Counted from the stretch's first letter, positions 30,532 through 43,127 are shown. The stretch: DNA of 43,206 nucleotides from Heterotrichella gracilis (GCA_032358255.1 JAULBX010026807.1:1-43206), one strand, 5' to 3'. Notes: a model not told the origin generated them from the sequence alone. Numbers and translations are program-made.

Positions 30532-33500
30532 TCACAGGTGCACCACAGCAGGGTGTATGGCCCGCACGATGAACCCCTTGGTGGCCACATCAGCCACCCA
30601 CCCCCCACCCCCTGCATGCCTGCGGGAGGTCATGATCCCGCGACGCAGGTAGCTCACCACGTCTGGAAACAAGTTGCGGTGCAGGATAGCGCCCGGCACA
30701 TGGCCGTCCCCCACGTGTAGCCCCACGTTGAAGCACTGCGCCTGCGCCCCCCCTGCGCCACTGGCCTGTGTCAGGTTGGCTATGTCCTCCTCTACAAGGC
30801 GCTGCACGGTGGAGGCAGCCGCCTGCATGCACACACAGAAGGATGATTGCCTGGGGTGAAACGACACCCGCTCGGTGTTGCGCCACCAACCGCAGCCAGT
30901 GCAACAGCCGCTTTCAAGGATAAGCCGCCGTCCCCATCGACATAGAGGCGTGAGCCAAGTTGTGTGCTGATCTGACACTTGTTGCTGCCACAAGGTGCAT
31001 GGGACTGGTGGCAGCGGGGTGCATGGCGTGCACTGAATGCTGGCCATCTTGAGCATGCGACACAACCAGCCACCCGTGCTACTGCACCAGGACTGCAGGC
31101 GAATGTGCCCTAGCTGTGATGATGCCTGTGACTGTCGCCGCACCTTGTCATCTTCCATTGAAGGGCCCCCCCCTCCTAGCAGCAGCACCCCCCCTTGGTC
31201 ATCGTTCATCATATACCCCCCACACACTCCATCCCTGAAGCATCCCTCCAGGCGGGCGCGCAGCTGCGGGTCAACCACAGTGTCATCCTGCAGGGGAACA
31301 CACAACTATAAGCTGCATGCTCGTCTGGGATATAGAGAATAACCAGCACTGAAATTAACATCAATCCATGGGGGAATATTGAATGACACATCATGCAATA
31401 GCAACATGGCATGGGATACCAGCCAGCTTTCATCAGCAACCATGTGTGTTGTGTGCCACCCACCCTGGCAGACGGAGCCTGAGCTGCACACACGCACACC
31501 CACATTACACGCGATCCACCTAGATGAGGAATGACAGGGGGACACAAGGTATACCATTCTGCCTGTCGTGCACATGGAAAGAAAGCAGGCAGACCCCCTT
31601 TCCAGCTGTACAGTCATGCTAGCCGGGAACAAGGCCAGTGCGTGCAAACAGCTTGTACCCATGTTAGCAGGCCATGCGCATCCCATGCAAATGCCACCAC
31701 TCCAGCCCATGCGCCATCGCCTTACCTTGACCCACATGACCATGCGGTCCCCCTGTGCCTGTGCGCGCATGATCAGGCCCAGGAGGAGCACAGCACCGCA
31801 GTCCATGGCCATACGGGGATCCCCACTGCACACAACATGTTTGCTTACTTCCAAGTGATAATATCCACTTTTGCTGGTTGCACTGAAGTTGGTAGCAGCG
31901 AGTTCATACATGGGCAAAAGTGAGGTGATGATGATGACAGCCAATTTGGGTGCCAATGGCACGCCTGCACATGCAAACCTACGGCCTCGCAACACTTGCA
32001 AAGGTGAAAGGCTTTGCAAAGCCCACCTCTATACCCTGCTGAGTTTGGTGCATGCACGGTGACCTTTCTCAAGGTGTGCAAGGGTGACTCCCCAGCCCGC
32101 CGCACTGCACTGCCCCAACGCATGCTGTGTATCACTACTACTGTGAGAGTCCTGCCTTGCTTTGGCGCCCATGCCACACGCCGCCGCCGCCGCCATGGGC
32201 GCATGCAGCCCCGCCCACTTCACCCCGTCATCTATGGACCACCAGGCCGCCTCAATCCCTGCGCTGCCCAGGGCCTCCCTCAGCTGGGACAGCTTGGCAG
32301 GGTCTGTGGTGTTGTCCGCCCTGGCGCTCAGGATGTGGGCCTTGTGCGGCAGCTCCACAGCAAGGGGTGGGGTCACAAACTCTGGAGCAGGGGAGGTGGA
32401 GCGTGGGTGGAAACACAAAAGGATATACCATGTCGCAAAGCTGCAGTTAAAAGAGAATACTTTTCAGAACAGCTAGACTTCCACAGCGGCGCTTCAACAC
32501 CAGAACCCAGAACACCCCTCCCCCCGTTTGGCGGTGTGCACCCTTTTCCCTCCCCACGCCCCGGCGCTTACCCCCCCTGCACATGGGCAGGTGCAGCCCC
32601 TTGGACAGCTGCAGCTGCGCCACCGGGTTGTGCACGCATGAGGCCATCAGCTCGCGGCACTGCCGCTGCCTCTTGGAACTCAAGGGGTCAGCGCACTCCT
32701 CAGGGAAATAGTGCGGCGGCCGGAGGCCCAGCAGCACCTGCAGGCAGTGCGCAGGTAAGGCAAAGGAGCAAGACGAGGGTCAAACGGGTGCAGCAAGACA
32801 AATGCATGAAAAGACGAAGAGAGACCTACGCAGCGTTGTGATTGTTCAATCTTGACGATCTTATCACGGAACAGTGCCAGACAAGCCTTTTTTACGCGAG
32901 GCATGCTGATTTGGTTTCAAAGCTTTGCTTACAATAAGTATCATTGCATTGTCCCCCAACCTGCAATCTCCCTTCCGTGCCTATTATGCATTTCCTTATC
33001 CTACTTTATCCCAGTACAGAAAAACAATGAATATTCTTTTGCAAGATAAAGTAACCTTGTCCGGTGACAGATAATAATGTTGCCTACCTATTCCTTGTAT
33101 GTGACTTGATGTGACTTGTATCAAGGAGCGCCTGTATAAGGGTGCTGCTGCGTGATGCACGTGGCTGCAGTAAACCACTTATGCACACTTTTCTCTTGCC
33201 CACCTGCTTGTGGAAGGTGCGCATGTAGTTTGCCGACTTGAGCGGGTGCAGCAGCGCCGCGTCAAAGTGCGCCCGGTGCGGCGAGCTCTGGATCATGGGC
33301 CTGAATTGGCCGTTGGCCTCCAGGGCGTGCTCCTGGATGTGGCCCTCGTTGATGTACTCGATCATGATCTTCACAAGGCCGGGCTGCAGGGGGTGGGGGG
33401 CAGCTTCAGGGCCATGGGTGGGGGGTGAGAGGTAGGCAGGTGGAGACCGCCATGGCAGTGATAGTGCAGGTAGTGCCGTGGAAGGACCGGTACCTCGTTC

Positions 33501-35069
33501 AGCCCGTTCTACCATATGGGCTATATTGGATGTGGCACTTTTGGACCATTACATGACATGATGGTGAAAGGTTGCGGCATTGACATGGCAGCACCCTCAG
33601 CACAAGCATGCAATGCATTCACACGCGTGCAGGGCAGGCACCCTTTGAAGTGTGCCCCAACGCACAAGTCCTGTGCACAAGCAACCACACGAGCACAGTG
33701 GATGACACTCGCACATCACCCTGGAGAGTACCAGCAGCATGCTACCCGGCCACCCACACACCCTGCCGCACTTCACTTCCCTCCCCTGTCCCCTCAAGCG
33801 CACATGTGAAGTAATTAAAGGTAATGCCCACCCGCAGCGCCCGTGCACCCCTGCACAGGTCCCCGCCGCCCCCCCCCCACCCACTTGGCCCCCTCACGCC
33901 CGCCTCCTGCTTTCCTCCCCCTGCGCTGCCTTCCTTGTAAGGCAGTCAGGGCAAGGGAGAGGGTGCGCACCTTCGTTAACAGCTCACACGACTCCTTGGC
34001 CGCGCGCCACCAGCACCTGGCGGTGTTGGAGTCGCTGTGCGGACCCACGATGTCGTGGCGGCAGCCGCCTATGTGCTTCCCCGCCGCCGCAAGCAGCGCG
34101 TCATGCACAAAGTAGCCCATGCCCTGGCAGTAGGGCTTGCTCAGCCCCAGCGAGGCCAACCCCTTCCTGCCAAAGGCCTGCGCCCCCACGTAGCGCCTGC
34201 CCTGCTCGCCCATGGCTGCCAGGCTGACCACCACCGCCGCCCACCTGCGCGGGTTCACGTAGGTGTCCCCGTCCGTCTTGAGGTACCACTGGTAGGTGCC
34301 CAGGTAGTGGTCGTGCAAGTGCTGCCACAGGCTGAACTCCTGCTGGACGGGGGGGTAGCCCTCCAGGGCGTCCACGTAGATCAGGCGGTTGCCGAAGCTG
34401 CAGGGGGGGGGATGCGCCGGTCAGGGTTGTGGGTTATGGACCACACTAGCAGGGAGCTTGCTTTGCGGCAGTGCATGCGCTCACCCAGACACTTAACAGG
34501 ATTGCTTATGTATTACGTGTGTATTGCGTATGTATTGTGTGCGTGCTTTGCTGCTCGTCACCGAAGGGGCGCCCACCATGGACTGACAGTTGGGCCAACT
34601 ACTTGGTGTCAAGACCCAGTGGAAGCGATAACGGCCCCAGCTGGTCGCTGCTTTTGCCTGCTGAGGCCCAGGTCACCTACGTATCCTAATGCATGCATAA
34701 ATGCATGCATAAACCTGTGTCGTACTGCACGGTGACAAATTTTGGCATTCAACCGATCCAAGTGCGCATGTCACTCCCGAACACGCCAACACCCACACCT
34801 GGACACCCAGGCACGCACCTTATGCCTGTCCCGCTTAAGACCGTGTCTGGTGTTATCCATGATCGGGGCCGACTGGTGGAGTTGCTGGGTAGCGCGAACA
34901 CCACGTCTGCAGGTACCAAGGGGATCCAAGTGCGCAAGGCAGCGACTCCCAGCGATAAAAGGGCCGGCTCGTTTATTTGCACAATAATCAGGATGTGTGG
35001 GGACGGACACACAGGGATGCACAGGCACAGCAACGTTGCTTGGACCAGCAACGGCCACCGCACGATCAT
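30532..35069 (-). CDS. Two-domain glycosyltransferase, GT31 (fringe/C1GalT-like) N-terminal half, 8 exons
   Basis: Exons: 35069-34819, 34397-33971, 33383-33204, 32737-32572, 32381-32180, 31825-31726, 31287-31144, 30822-30532. The product is 586 aa. The N terminus (MIVRWPLLVQATLLCLCIPVC) is a signal anchor, so Golgi, type II topology is inferred. Residues 25-290 follow the GT31 plan: HILIIVQINEP, a TW segment, FGNRLIYVD, a WYLKTDGDTYV metal-binding DxD motif (126-128), AFGRKGL, CQGMGYF and DSNTARCW. This half probably transfers a hexose or HexNAc in beta-1,3 linkage. Donor and acceptor cannot be read. The C-terminal half (about 340-586) is not a family I can name. Its MWVK-DDTVVDP (443-448) looks like a second metal site, and QCFNVGLHVG and GAILHRNLFPDVV follow. 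The 32180/31825 junction is the weakest and was chosen by phase. Confidence 0.83.
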
Positions 35070-36042
35070 GGTGGGTAGGCCTGCATAGAGATAGATACTT
35101 GCATAAAGATACTTGCTCGCGGTGGTTGACTAATGATAACAGCCGTTACCCAAGCACAACCCTCAGAGAAGTACTATGCTAGCTTTGCTAGCAGGGTTCT
35201 ATTTGACAAGTTGCCCTAAACTAGGGGGAGGCAAACCCCTGTACAAACCTGCACAAAAGCTCTATAGACACACGTTGCGGAGCTTACACCACCCGGCTGG
35301 GTTGAGTTGAGTTCGGTAGCGGCGAAGCTTCAACCAACTGAAGATGGGTGGTGAAGCACCATATGCGTATGTCACCCCGAGCCCCGGCAGTCTGGCACGG
35401 TCCCTGATGTTACAATGGCACTAAGTGGCATCAACGGTTCGTTGCAAAAAAGAGGAAACCCTCCCATGGGACACAAGGGGGTAAATATCAGCCACCACAA
35501 TAAAGCAAGTGCTATCATCAATGGGTGGGTACACCCCTGGTGTGCTTGAAGAGCATGTACACTGAGAGAACGCTTGAGGCTCCCCGTACCGTAACAGTGC
35601 ACTTTACAAAGCACTGGGCAACTTGCACACTAGGGTTGCATAAGTGGTAGCACATTGCTGGCGGTTGGCGCCTGTGCGGGGTTAATGAGTGGCGGGTTTG
35701 CCATGGCACCAGCCAGATGGCACCACACCATATCATGGGGCAGAGATAGGAATGACACTTTTCAACTGCTAGCGACATTGCCCTGATACAGTTTGCTTCA
35801 AAAACACGCCACCAGAAAACTTGGCAGTACAATTATGTGGTGGGGGTTGTGCGGTTGCAGGAGGTGTGGCATGCGGCCCAACGCTGCCTTGGCCTGGCCG
35901 GCACAGCTGCAACACAGCTGGGGAGCTTAAAACGCCCTTGGCAACCAACGCCCTGCCGCCTGGTAGGTGGGTGCAGGCGAGGAGGTTGGACGCCGCTGGG
36001 ACGCCGCTGCAAAGCACAGCCATCTCGGCTTGCGCCCTGACT
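35070..36042. other. Intergenic, GT31 5' side / ARID-HMG 3' end
   Basis: About 0.97 kb between two genes on the same strand. It contains the ARID-HMG 3' UTR (right) and the GT31 promoter (left). Small inverted repeats such as GCTAGCTTTGCTAGC near 35179 and CAGTGC/GCACTG (35595-35616) occur. No coding sequence is recognised. Confidence 0.5.
35604..35608 (-). terminator. Candidate UGUAA polyadenylation signal of ARID-HMG gene
   Basis: Minus-strand TGTAA about 435 nt after the stop at 36043, in the loop of the CAGTGC/GCACTG stem. A second copy lies at 35410-35414. Confidence 0.35.
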
Positions 36043-39000
36043 TCATTCTGGCTGGTGCTGTGGAGCTGTTTCAGGCACGTATGTGCCATACAGCTCGCCG
36101 GCCACCTGCAACAAGCAAGGAGCACAGTCAGACCGCAGGGGGAAACCACACTCACATGCATGCAGCACCGCCCCCTCCCCCTCCCAAATGCCATCACCTG
36201 CATGCGCCATGCCCCTCTGCGCCAAAGAACCCCGCATGCGCCCCCCATCCCCCCCCTTTCGCCCCTCCCCCCTCCCCCCTCTCCCAGTTCACCCCCCCAA
36301 AACCCACCCACCTGCAGCGGCTGCTGGGCCATTGCCCTCTGCGCCATGACCACCTGCTGCGCAGCCTGGTGCGCGTGTATCTGCGCCGCCCCCGCCGCCA
36401 GCCGGTAGTTGTACGCCTCCAGGTCCGCCTGGTAGCGCAGCTTGTCCTGGTTGCTCATGGCGATGTAGGGCGCCTTCTCGTCCTCAGCGGCACGCGACCA
36501 CATCTCGCCAACTGGGGAAAGGGAGGGGTGGCGGTGGTGGGGGGAGGGGGACTTAAAAAACGCACATCATAGGAACAATATGTGATCATTGGCAAGAGGT
36601 GTCACTGCATCTCGCCTCGAGAGCATGTAAACATACTATTTAATCATGATATAGTGGTATCTCTTACAACATGTTCAGATTACTTGTTAGATAGTTACAT
36701 GCATTCCAGCAGATACTACTTGTGCATTGGAATTATATTGTCAACAGCACATGATGGGGGTCGACGGAGTGCGCAGCACGCTGAGGACAGGCTCCCAACC
36801 CGCATGTGCAGAAAATTCCCGTCGTCTCACGAGAATAAATGCGGTGAACGATAGCAGAATTGTGCATGTAGCCAGGGTCTAAAATGGCTATGATCTGTAA
36901 CGAATTCAAATCCTTCCCGTGTACATTCCCTAACCTTACTAACGTCCACATGGCTGATAGCAGGAAAATACCACTGTGACCCACCCACCTCCACCCACCA
37001 AACATGTTTACACCTGGTTGAAAGAACCTGCACTTGCCACTGCCCATCCACACCCACCCGTGCACCCCACTTATCCACCCTATGAACACCTAGCACCCCA
37101 CCTTTCTTTGTTATGTCCGCCTGGCTGAGTGAGGGGAAGGCCTCCTTGGCCTTCACGCGCGCGTCAATGGAGAAGAAGTTGAAGGGCGTCTTGTTGGGCT
37201 TGGGGGCAAGCGGGTCTCGGTTCTTGTCACCCTGCGGTAGGGGGCAAGGGGAGGGCGGTAGGTACATGGGAAACAGCCAGCAGCAGTCAGTACAACCAGC
37301 CAGCCTTGCATCAGCAGAGCAATACACGAGAACATCCATACCAAAAACTCTCATTCCCAGTCCCTGGTTTATGTGCCCAGAACAGAAACCCGCATGGAAT
37401 GCCCCAACTCCATGCCCCTACAGGCTTCACGCATCACTGCGACAGCCCCCGTGACTTCCTCCCCTCCAACCTGCCCACCCACCACGACCCCCATCGCCAC
37501 CCACCCACCTCTGCCCCCTCGTTCTTCCTGGGCCGTCCTGGCCTGCGCGGCTGTAGCGGCTCATCATACCCACTGGGCTCGTGGTGCAGGTGCTCGGGGG
37601 GAGGGAAGTACAGCAGGCCCTGGAAGGCGTGTGGGCCCACGCGCGCAGTCACAAAGTACCCGCAATCTGTGCGTGCGTCCAGGGTGAGCGAGCCGCGTGA
37701 TCCAACCAGGGAGGGCTCGGGCTGGCCGGGCGCTGCGTGGGCGGGGCCATGCGCGTTGGGATGCAGGGAGGGTGGCTGTTGCAGTGTTGGGGTTGGGGTC
37801 CAGGGCACTGAATTTGCGTCACTTCCATGTAGTGTGCGAGGCGTCCAGCTTATGTCCAGGTTGAAATTCTTGGCTACCCCTCACCCTAATCCAGAAGCGG
37901 AGACTTTTTGAACCACCGTTCCAATGTGGCGTCAACCAGCCAGTGCCACTCACCGCTCTCCCATCATGCCATATTGAAATATTGGCATTTATCCGGCTCA
38001 AAGACGAGAGCAAAAAGTGGAAACTATTTCTCACCGCCAAGTACACGTTAACGGCTAGACAGGCGTAGCTGTTGTGATGCAGCGCACAGCGTTGTGGTGC
38101 ATAGCCTCCGCAATGCATAGCACTTGCGATGCTTGGCGTTTGACATGCTATATCCATGGCAGTTACATGCATAGACAAAGTATTGCACAGTCAGCGTGAT
38201 GCTTGACAACCTAATTAATCTGCGGCAACTCAATGCTGTATTAGCCCCCACATGCCGAGGATGTCATGCATATGCTCGGCTGCAGCAGCGTGCTGAGTGC
38301 GTCCTCTTCTACCCTAAGCTGGGGCAGTGGCAGGGCTCACCTGTGGCCAGCGCTACCAGCGCAGTGGGTGCAGAGTGTGGCAGGGAGGGGAAGCTGGTCA
38401 TCATCACGTCTGTCTTGCGCTTCTTGGGCGTCTTGGCCTCGCCACTGCGCGTGCCGTTGGCTGTGGGACAGAGCACAGCCACCTCGGTTTTCTTGTTTTG
38501 CCAAATATGTGCAGACCAAACACTGGTGGAGCTCTATGTTGATAACCGTGGAAATTGGAAAGAGGTGCCAGTCAACATCCTAGGCACCAGACGTGCAATG
38601 GGGTGGGGAAGAAATGTCAATTATGCGGGTGCACGCTGATTTGGGGTTGTTTAAAGAGATGTACGCTTGCATGTTTGGCCTACCATCTGCCTTGCTGATC
38701 TGTAAGGGGGGCTCTACCCTGTGCCCTGAGACCCGGTGGAAGTAGATCTGCTCATAGTCCCACAAAAAGGTGATGTACGCCTTTCTTAGGGAAAAGGAGA
38801 CTGAGGTGATGGTGTCTGGGAAGCCAAACGGCTCTGCAGCCTCCTGCAATAACAGGGCAGGGTTGTAGCTAGGGTGACATGCTTGGGACAGCTGGGGAGA
38901 CAAGCATGGGGACAGCTAGGGTGGGTGGGTGGCAGAGGAGCTTCAGGGTGCAACCTCTACTCCCGAGCACTTCAGCCCAATAACAGGGGTGACCACAACA

Positions 39001-39301
39001 GCAACGTACGCCAGTTTCTTGCAGGTTGGGGAGCACAAACTAGCAGCGTTCTTACCCTCCACAGCTTTCTTGAGATCACCCGTTGGCAACCACCTAGGCT
39101 GCATACGTTGCGGTAGAGCATGTGCAGGTCCAACTCCTTGCCACCAACCCGAGGTACTTTGTCATGGACGCCTATTTCCGTCAAAACCTTTGTCAAGGTT
39201 GCTTTGAACAGCTCGGGACTAGCACTAACCGCCTCGTGGGTGGCTTCAGGCAGCGGGTAGCCAGGCGTGACAGCCTCAAAGGGCACGGCCAGGTCCTCCA
39301 T
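36043..39301 (-). CDS. ARID / AT-hook / HMG-box DNA-binding protein (plant HMGB15-like), 7 exons
   Basis: Exons: 39301-39056, 38843-38684, 38460-38341, 37732-37509, 37231-37102, 36511-36312, 36105-36043. The product is 380 aa. It is a nuclear architectural protein of the plant ARID-HMG family. Residues about 28-125 form the ARID (VGGKELDLHMLY, GGCQRV, KLW, SLRKAYITFLWDYEQI). PKKRK (147-151) is a candidate nuclear localisation signal. Residues about 108-135 carry the DCGYFV block shared with plant members. RRPGRPRK (156-163) is an AT-hook. Residues about 178-250 form the HMG box (APKPNKTPFNFF, VGEMW, EDEKAPYIAMSNQDKLRY). A Gln/Ala-rich tail follows. It probably binds AT-rich or bent DNA and regulates transcription. 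In plants the family binds AT-rich DNA through both domains. Start at MEDLAVPF. No upstream in-frame Met was pursued. It lies 511 bp from the divergent phosphatase gene. Confidence 0.9.
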
Positions 39302-39812
39302 TCAAGGAGGCGATCGAGGGGTGAACTGTTTGAGAAGAGGCCTAGAGGGATAGCCGGCGCGAGAACGCAGGTGCTGGGTTTGGGGTCGAACGAAGAATGC
39401 TGCTCAAGGGCCCAACCATTGCCAGCGGAGGGGGGGGGGCAACACGCTGTCAGTAATCAAGGGTAATTGAGGGCACTGCATCGTACAATGGTGTGTTGAA
39501 GCCTCGGTGGTGGTTTGTAACTTCGAAGTTTAAACGAGGGCATGGGGTGGGTTTTTTGTTTTTCATGTTTGGGACGAACGTGTTCCCCGCCATTTTGGTG
39601 GGCCATTATTAATGGCATTAATTCAGCTGTTTGAAACTTAAGTCTTAGCGAGTTGGTGCACGGCCTTTTAAAACTTTAGGCACCTCTACTTGTGTAGAAC
39701 TTCCTCTTCTACCGTTGAACCCCGTGTGGCACCCCTCACTACTGATCCAGTCCTGTTGGCAGACATGAACCACTGCTGAAATGTCCCGTGACTGTCAACG
39801 ACGCTGTTCGTC
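39302..39812. promoter_or_regulatory. Divergent intergenic region, ARID-HMG / MKP1-like
   Basis: 511 bp between start codons. Contains a G9 run (39428-39438), CCGCCATTTTGGTGGGCC and GCCATTATTAATGGC (inverted repeats, about 39588-39616), and a TATA-like CTTTTAAAACTTTAGG at about 39664, about 150 bp before the phosphatase start. Confidence 0.45.
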
Positions 39813-41910
39813 ATGACCACACACCCCTCTCGTTGTGAACTGCCGCTATTTAGGAACAGATTTCTCAGGGCAGCCAACTGGTCAACTGCGGAAGATAGCC
39901 CCTCCGTGCCGTCCAGGGCTGGCAAGGCCAAGCCTGCCTTGCAAGCCTTGGACTTGAAGTCACTCCCTCGAGAAGACGCCCCAGTCGAGGAGCTGCAGCA
40001 GCGCAGAGAGAAGTTCAACTTTTACGACAAACAGTGCTCTGAAGTTGCAGCGGGTTTATACGTGGCCAGTGACTCTGTAGCCAGGAACAGAGAAGTGCTT
40101 CGGCAGTGCGGGGTGACCCATGTCGTGAACTGCGTTGGTTTCATATGCGCGCCTTACTTCAAGAACGAGTTGACGTACAAGGTGTACTACCTACAAGGTA
40201 ACACGCTGCACACACAACGTGCGCTTGGTCTCCCCACGGCTGAAGCCTGCCACTGCCAGGCCCCCATCCCTTGCCCAGTCAACCCTGATACTGTCTGCCT
40301 TTCTTTGATAAGAGGTCTTTTGCGTTGCAGATAGTCCTTCCGAAGACATAACATCCGTGCTGTATGACGCGTTTGACTTCATTGAGGTGCGTTGTGAGAC
40401 TCTCAGAGGATCAGATGCTGTCATCCAGTAGTCACAGTGGTTGACCTTCACCCTGTATTGGGGGCCCTATCCCTGGTCACTGATTACCATACTCTGCTTG
40501 TGAAGCACACTCGTTGGCACCCAGGGTTCGTGTGTGTGTATTCATGCCAGACCTTCTAGCCAATGCAGTGTCAAGTTTGAGCGCACACCTGTGGGTAACT
40601 GACTGTATATCGGGTGCCCGTTGAACTTAGCAAAGCCCAACCGACCAACTCCTTCGCACCTCTGTCCAGGCGGCAAGGCGCAATGGTGGCCGTGTGCTGG
40701 TCCACTGCTCGCAAGGGGTGTCCCGCTCCGCTACCCTGGTGGTTGCCTACCTCATGTGGAAGCTGGACCAGCCATATGACCCAGTGTACACAGCTGTCAA
40801 GGCGATTCGGGGCATAGCCAACCCAAACATTGGCTTCACTTGCCAGGTATGTAGCAGCTGCACGGGTTCAGGCACTGCTGGGGAGACATGCGTGCGTCAA
40901 GTGCAGTGCATTCACGGCCGAAAGCGCAAAGCATGTACTGACCAGGTGCCTGCCTCACATAGGCCCCTGCTGGTGAGGTCACCCTTGGGCGCACCAGCGA
41001 CCTGTAGAGCGCTCACACCTTGCGCCTGCAGCTTTGGCAAGGAGCTGTTTCCTGAGCCAACCCCTGTGTGTGTAGCTGCTCCAGTGGCACAAACGGCGGA
41101 AGGGCCCTGTGGACCGGCCTCGCCTGTACAAGGTGGCCAGCTTCTCCTCGGCAGATGCTGCGCTGCTGGTGCCGCGGCTGGTGGCAGAGGGGCAGCGCTC
41201 CCCTGCGCACCTGGACCGGCGGGGCGCCTACCTGCTGCACACGCCATCCGACCTCTTCATCATACTGGTGCGTGTCCTGCCTTGTAACGCACGGACAACC
41301 TGCTTCACATGCGATTGCTGGGTCCCTCACACAGCCTTGCAGTGCAAAGCACGAGCAAGGGCATGTTGTTGCAACACCTAGATATGGCCCTGTCGATACC
41401 ATTTTAAAAAGGCGCACAACAGGGGTGTGAGTGGCAGCAATCCGTTTGCCATGCCGCACAGCCCCATGCATCCCCCCTCTTGGGCCCACACTGCACCTGC
41501 GATATGGCACCACTGGACACCCACCCACCCCACTGCAGGGCTCGCAATGTCCACCCGAATTTGTGGCTTGCGCCAACTCTGTGGCAGTCCAGCTGGCCAC
41601 CTATGAGGGCGCACCCTCCGCCGCCCACCTGGTGCAAGAAGGCGCAGAGCCAGTCGAGGTGCAATCCTACATGGCAGACTGCGGCTTGTCCTGGGGAGCG
41701 GCCCCACATGTGGCCAACGACCTGGGTAGGCGCAGCTCTGACAGCCAAGGCAATGGGCTACGCCTGCCGCAACCTGGTGACAGAACGCCTCGCTCGGGGT
41801 CGGGCAACCCCAAGACGCCGCGAGAAGAGAGCAGGGATGGCGGTGTGGACGGCAGCCCCAACGTGCGCATGCGCAAGCAGCAGCGCAGCAGCAGGGATGC
41901 GGGTGCTTGA
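39813..41910 (+). CDS. MAPK phosphatase, MKP1-like dual-specificity phosphatase with gelsolin-like tail, 5 exons
   Basis: Exons: 39813-40197, 40331-40386, 40670-40846, 41076-41267, 41539-41910. The product is 393 aa. It removes phosphate from Tyr and Thr/Ser, in plants from activated MAP kinases. Residues about 65-205 form the DSP domain: FNFYDKQCSEVAAGLYVASD, VNCVGF, YYLQDSPSEDI with the general-acid Asp129, and the signature HCSQGVSRS (Cys160, Arg166). NPNIGFTCQLLQWHK closes the domain, as in plant MKP1. Residues about 207-320 (RLYKVASFS, LDRRGAYLLHTPSDLFIIL, ATYEGAPSAAHLVQEGAEP) match the gelsolin-like repeat that follows the phosphatase in plant MKP1. The last 70 residues are basic, Ser/Gly rich and disordered-looking. 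The protein is about half the length of land-plant MKP1. An undetected further exon is possible because the stop lies in low-complexity sequence. Confidence 0.88.
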
Positions 41911-42233
41911 GCCGGTGAGGCAGCAAAAAGCTGGTTGCATCCAGGGTCCCAGGGGGATGCAGCCGGAGGGATGGCAGGCATGGACCATGCACAGGTGCAG
42001 CGGGCTGTGCACCAGCTTCCCATGCTGGGGCTGCTGCAATGGGGGCAGGTCTGGGGGCAGGTTCAGGTAGTAGCGCTACATTAGCAGCCAACGGGGAAGG
42101 CGCTCACCTCAACATGTGTAGCTGAGCAAGCAGGATGGCATCCTGGCAGCCCGCACAGACACATGTCACTTTTAGCAGCAGTGGCTTGTACTTCATACAG
42201 CATGTGCGTGGATACTCCAACACTGCGCAGCAG

Positions 42234-42238
42234 TGTAA
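42234..42238 (+). terminator. Candidate UGUAA polyadenylation signal of MKP1-like gene
   Basis: TGTAA about 325 nt after the stop, a usual distance for algal 3' UTRs. Confidence 0.4.
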
Positions 42239-43068
42239 TGCACAGCGACCTGCAGCAGCAGGAGCCGTGCAGCATGCAGCATTTGACGAGCAGGCATGAG
42301 CAGGCATATATTGTTGAGGTTGCACAGGCTAATCACAAGAACAGAGTTGACTATGAAAAACAGCACTAGCCCGGCCAGCCACAGATTGTACTTCATTTGC
42401 TACACTGGTTTCATTTGTCCAGCTCAGCCTGCAGCACCCAATCGATGAACAGTTAGGGAGCTTTGCACCTGACAGCTTGGGGTAAAACATTTGCATGCAT
42501 ACATGGTGGGTTGCAAGCGACAGGTGACAGTGCAGGATGTGGCAGCGTCAATGCCATGTTTCTTGAAATTTTACATTTTTTAAATCAGCAAAATACGTGT
42601 TTTCGTTCCGATTGTACGATGTGGTGTTTGGAGCTATTTTAGGGGCGCGACCATTGGTTCCCGGCTTTATCTGTGTTCTTAACTGGTCATGTAGGCGCAT
42701 ATGTATGTACCGAGTCCGTCCTCTTGAGCAGGGTAACTTACCCTCAGGGGCCCTTCCTGTATCCAAACGGTTAGTATCTGATGCAGCACACAGCCTGAGC
42801 AGCTCAGCAGTGCTGACAGTGTAACTGTTGCACTGTGCATAATGTGGCATTATGGTCTCCAAATTGGATCATCCATGGTTGGATTGCGCTTCAAAGACGA
42901 TCATTGGATAGAATCTTCCAAACATCGGATAGAATCATTCGTCTAGTAGAAAGTCCAATACTATTAGAAACAGAAAGTCCAATGGGCAGTGGCATTGCCA
43001 TGGCATCAGGAGTCCAAGACGAGGCCAAATTGGTTGTCATGTCTTTCGAACGATCATCAAGTAGTGAA

Positions 43069-43089
43069 TTTAGTGATGGCATCACTAAA
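43069..43089. repeat. 21-bp palindrome TTTAGTGATG-G-CATCACTAAA
   Basis: Perfect 10-bp arms around one central G, about 40 bp before the GAAA microsatellite. Confidence 0.85.
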
Positions 43090-43127
43090 CTGCATTGCTC
43101 TAGATGGCTCCGGTAGGGATCCCTGTC

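Noticed and set aside
32014..32841. 275-residue plus-strand frame
   Set aside because: Antisense to glycosyltransferase exons 4 and 5. Composition is a GC-rich shadow.
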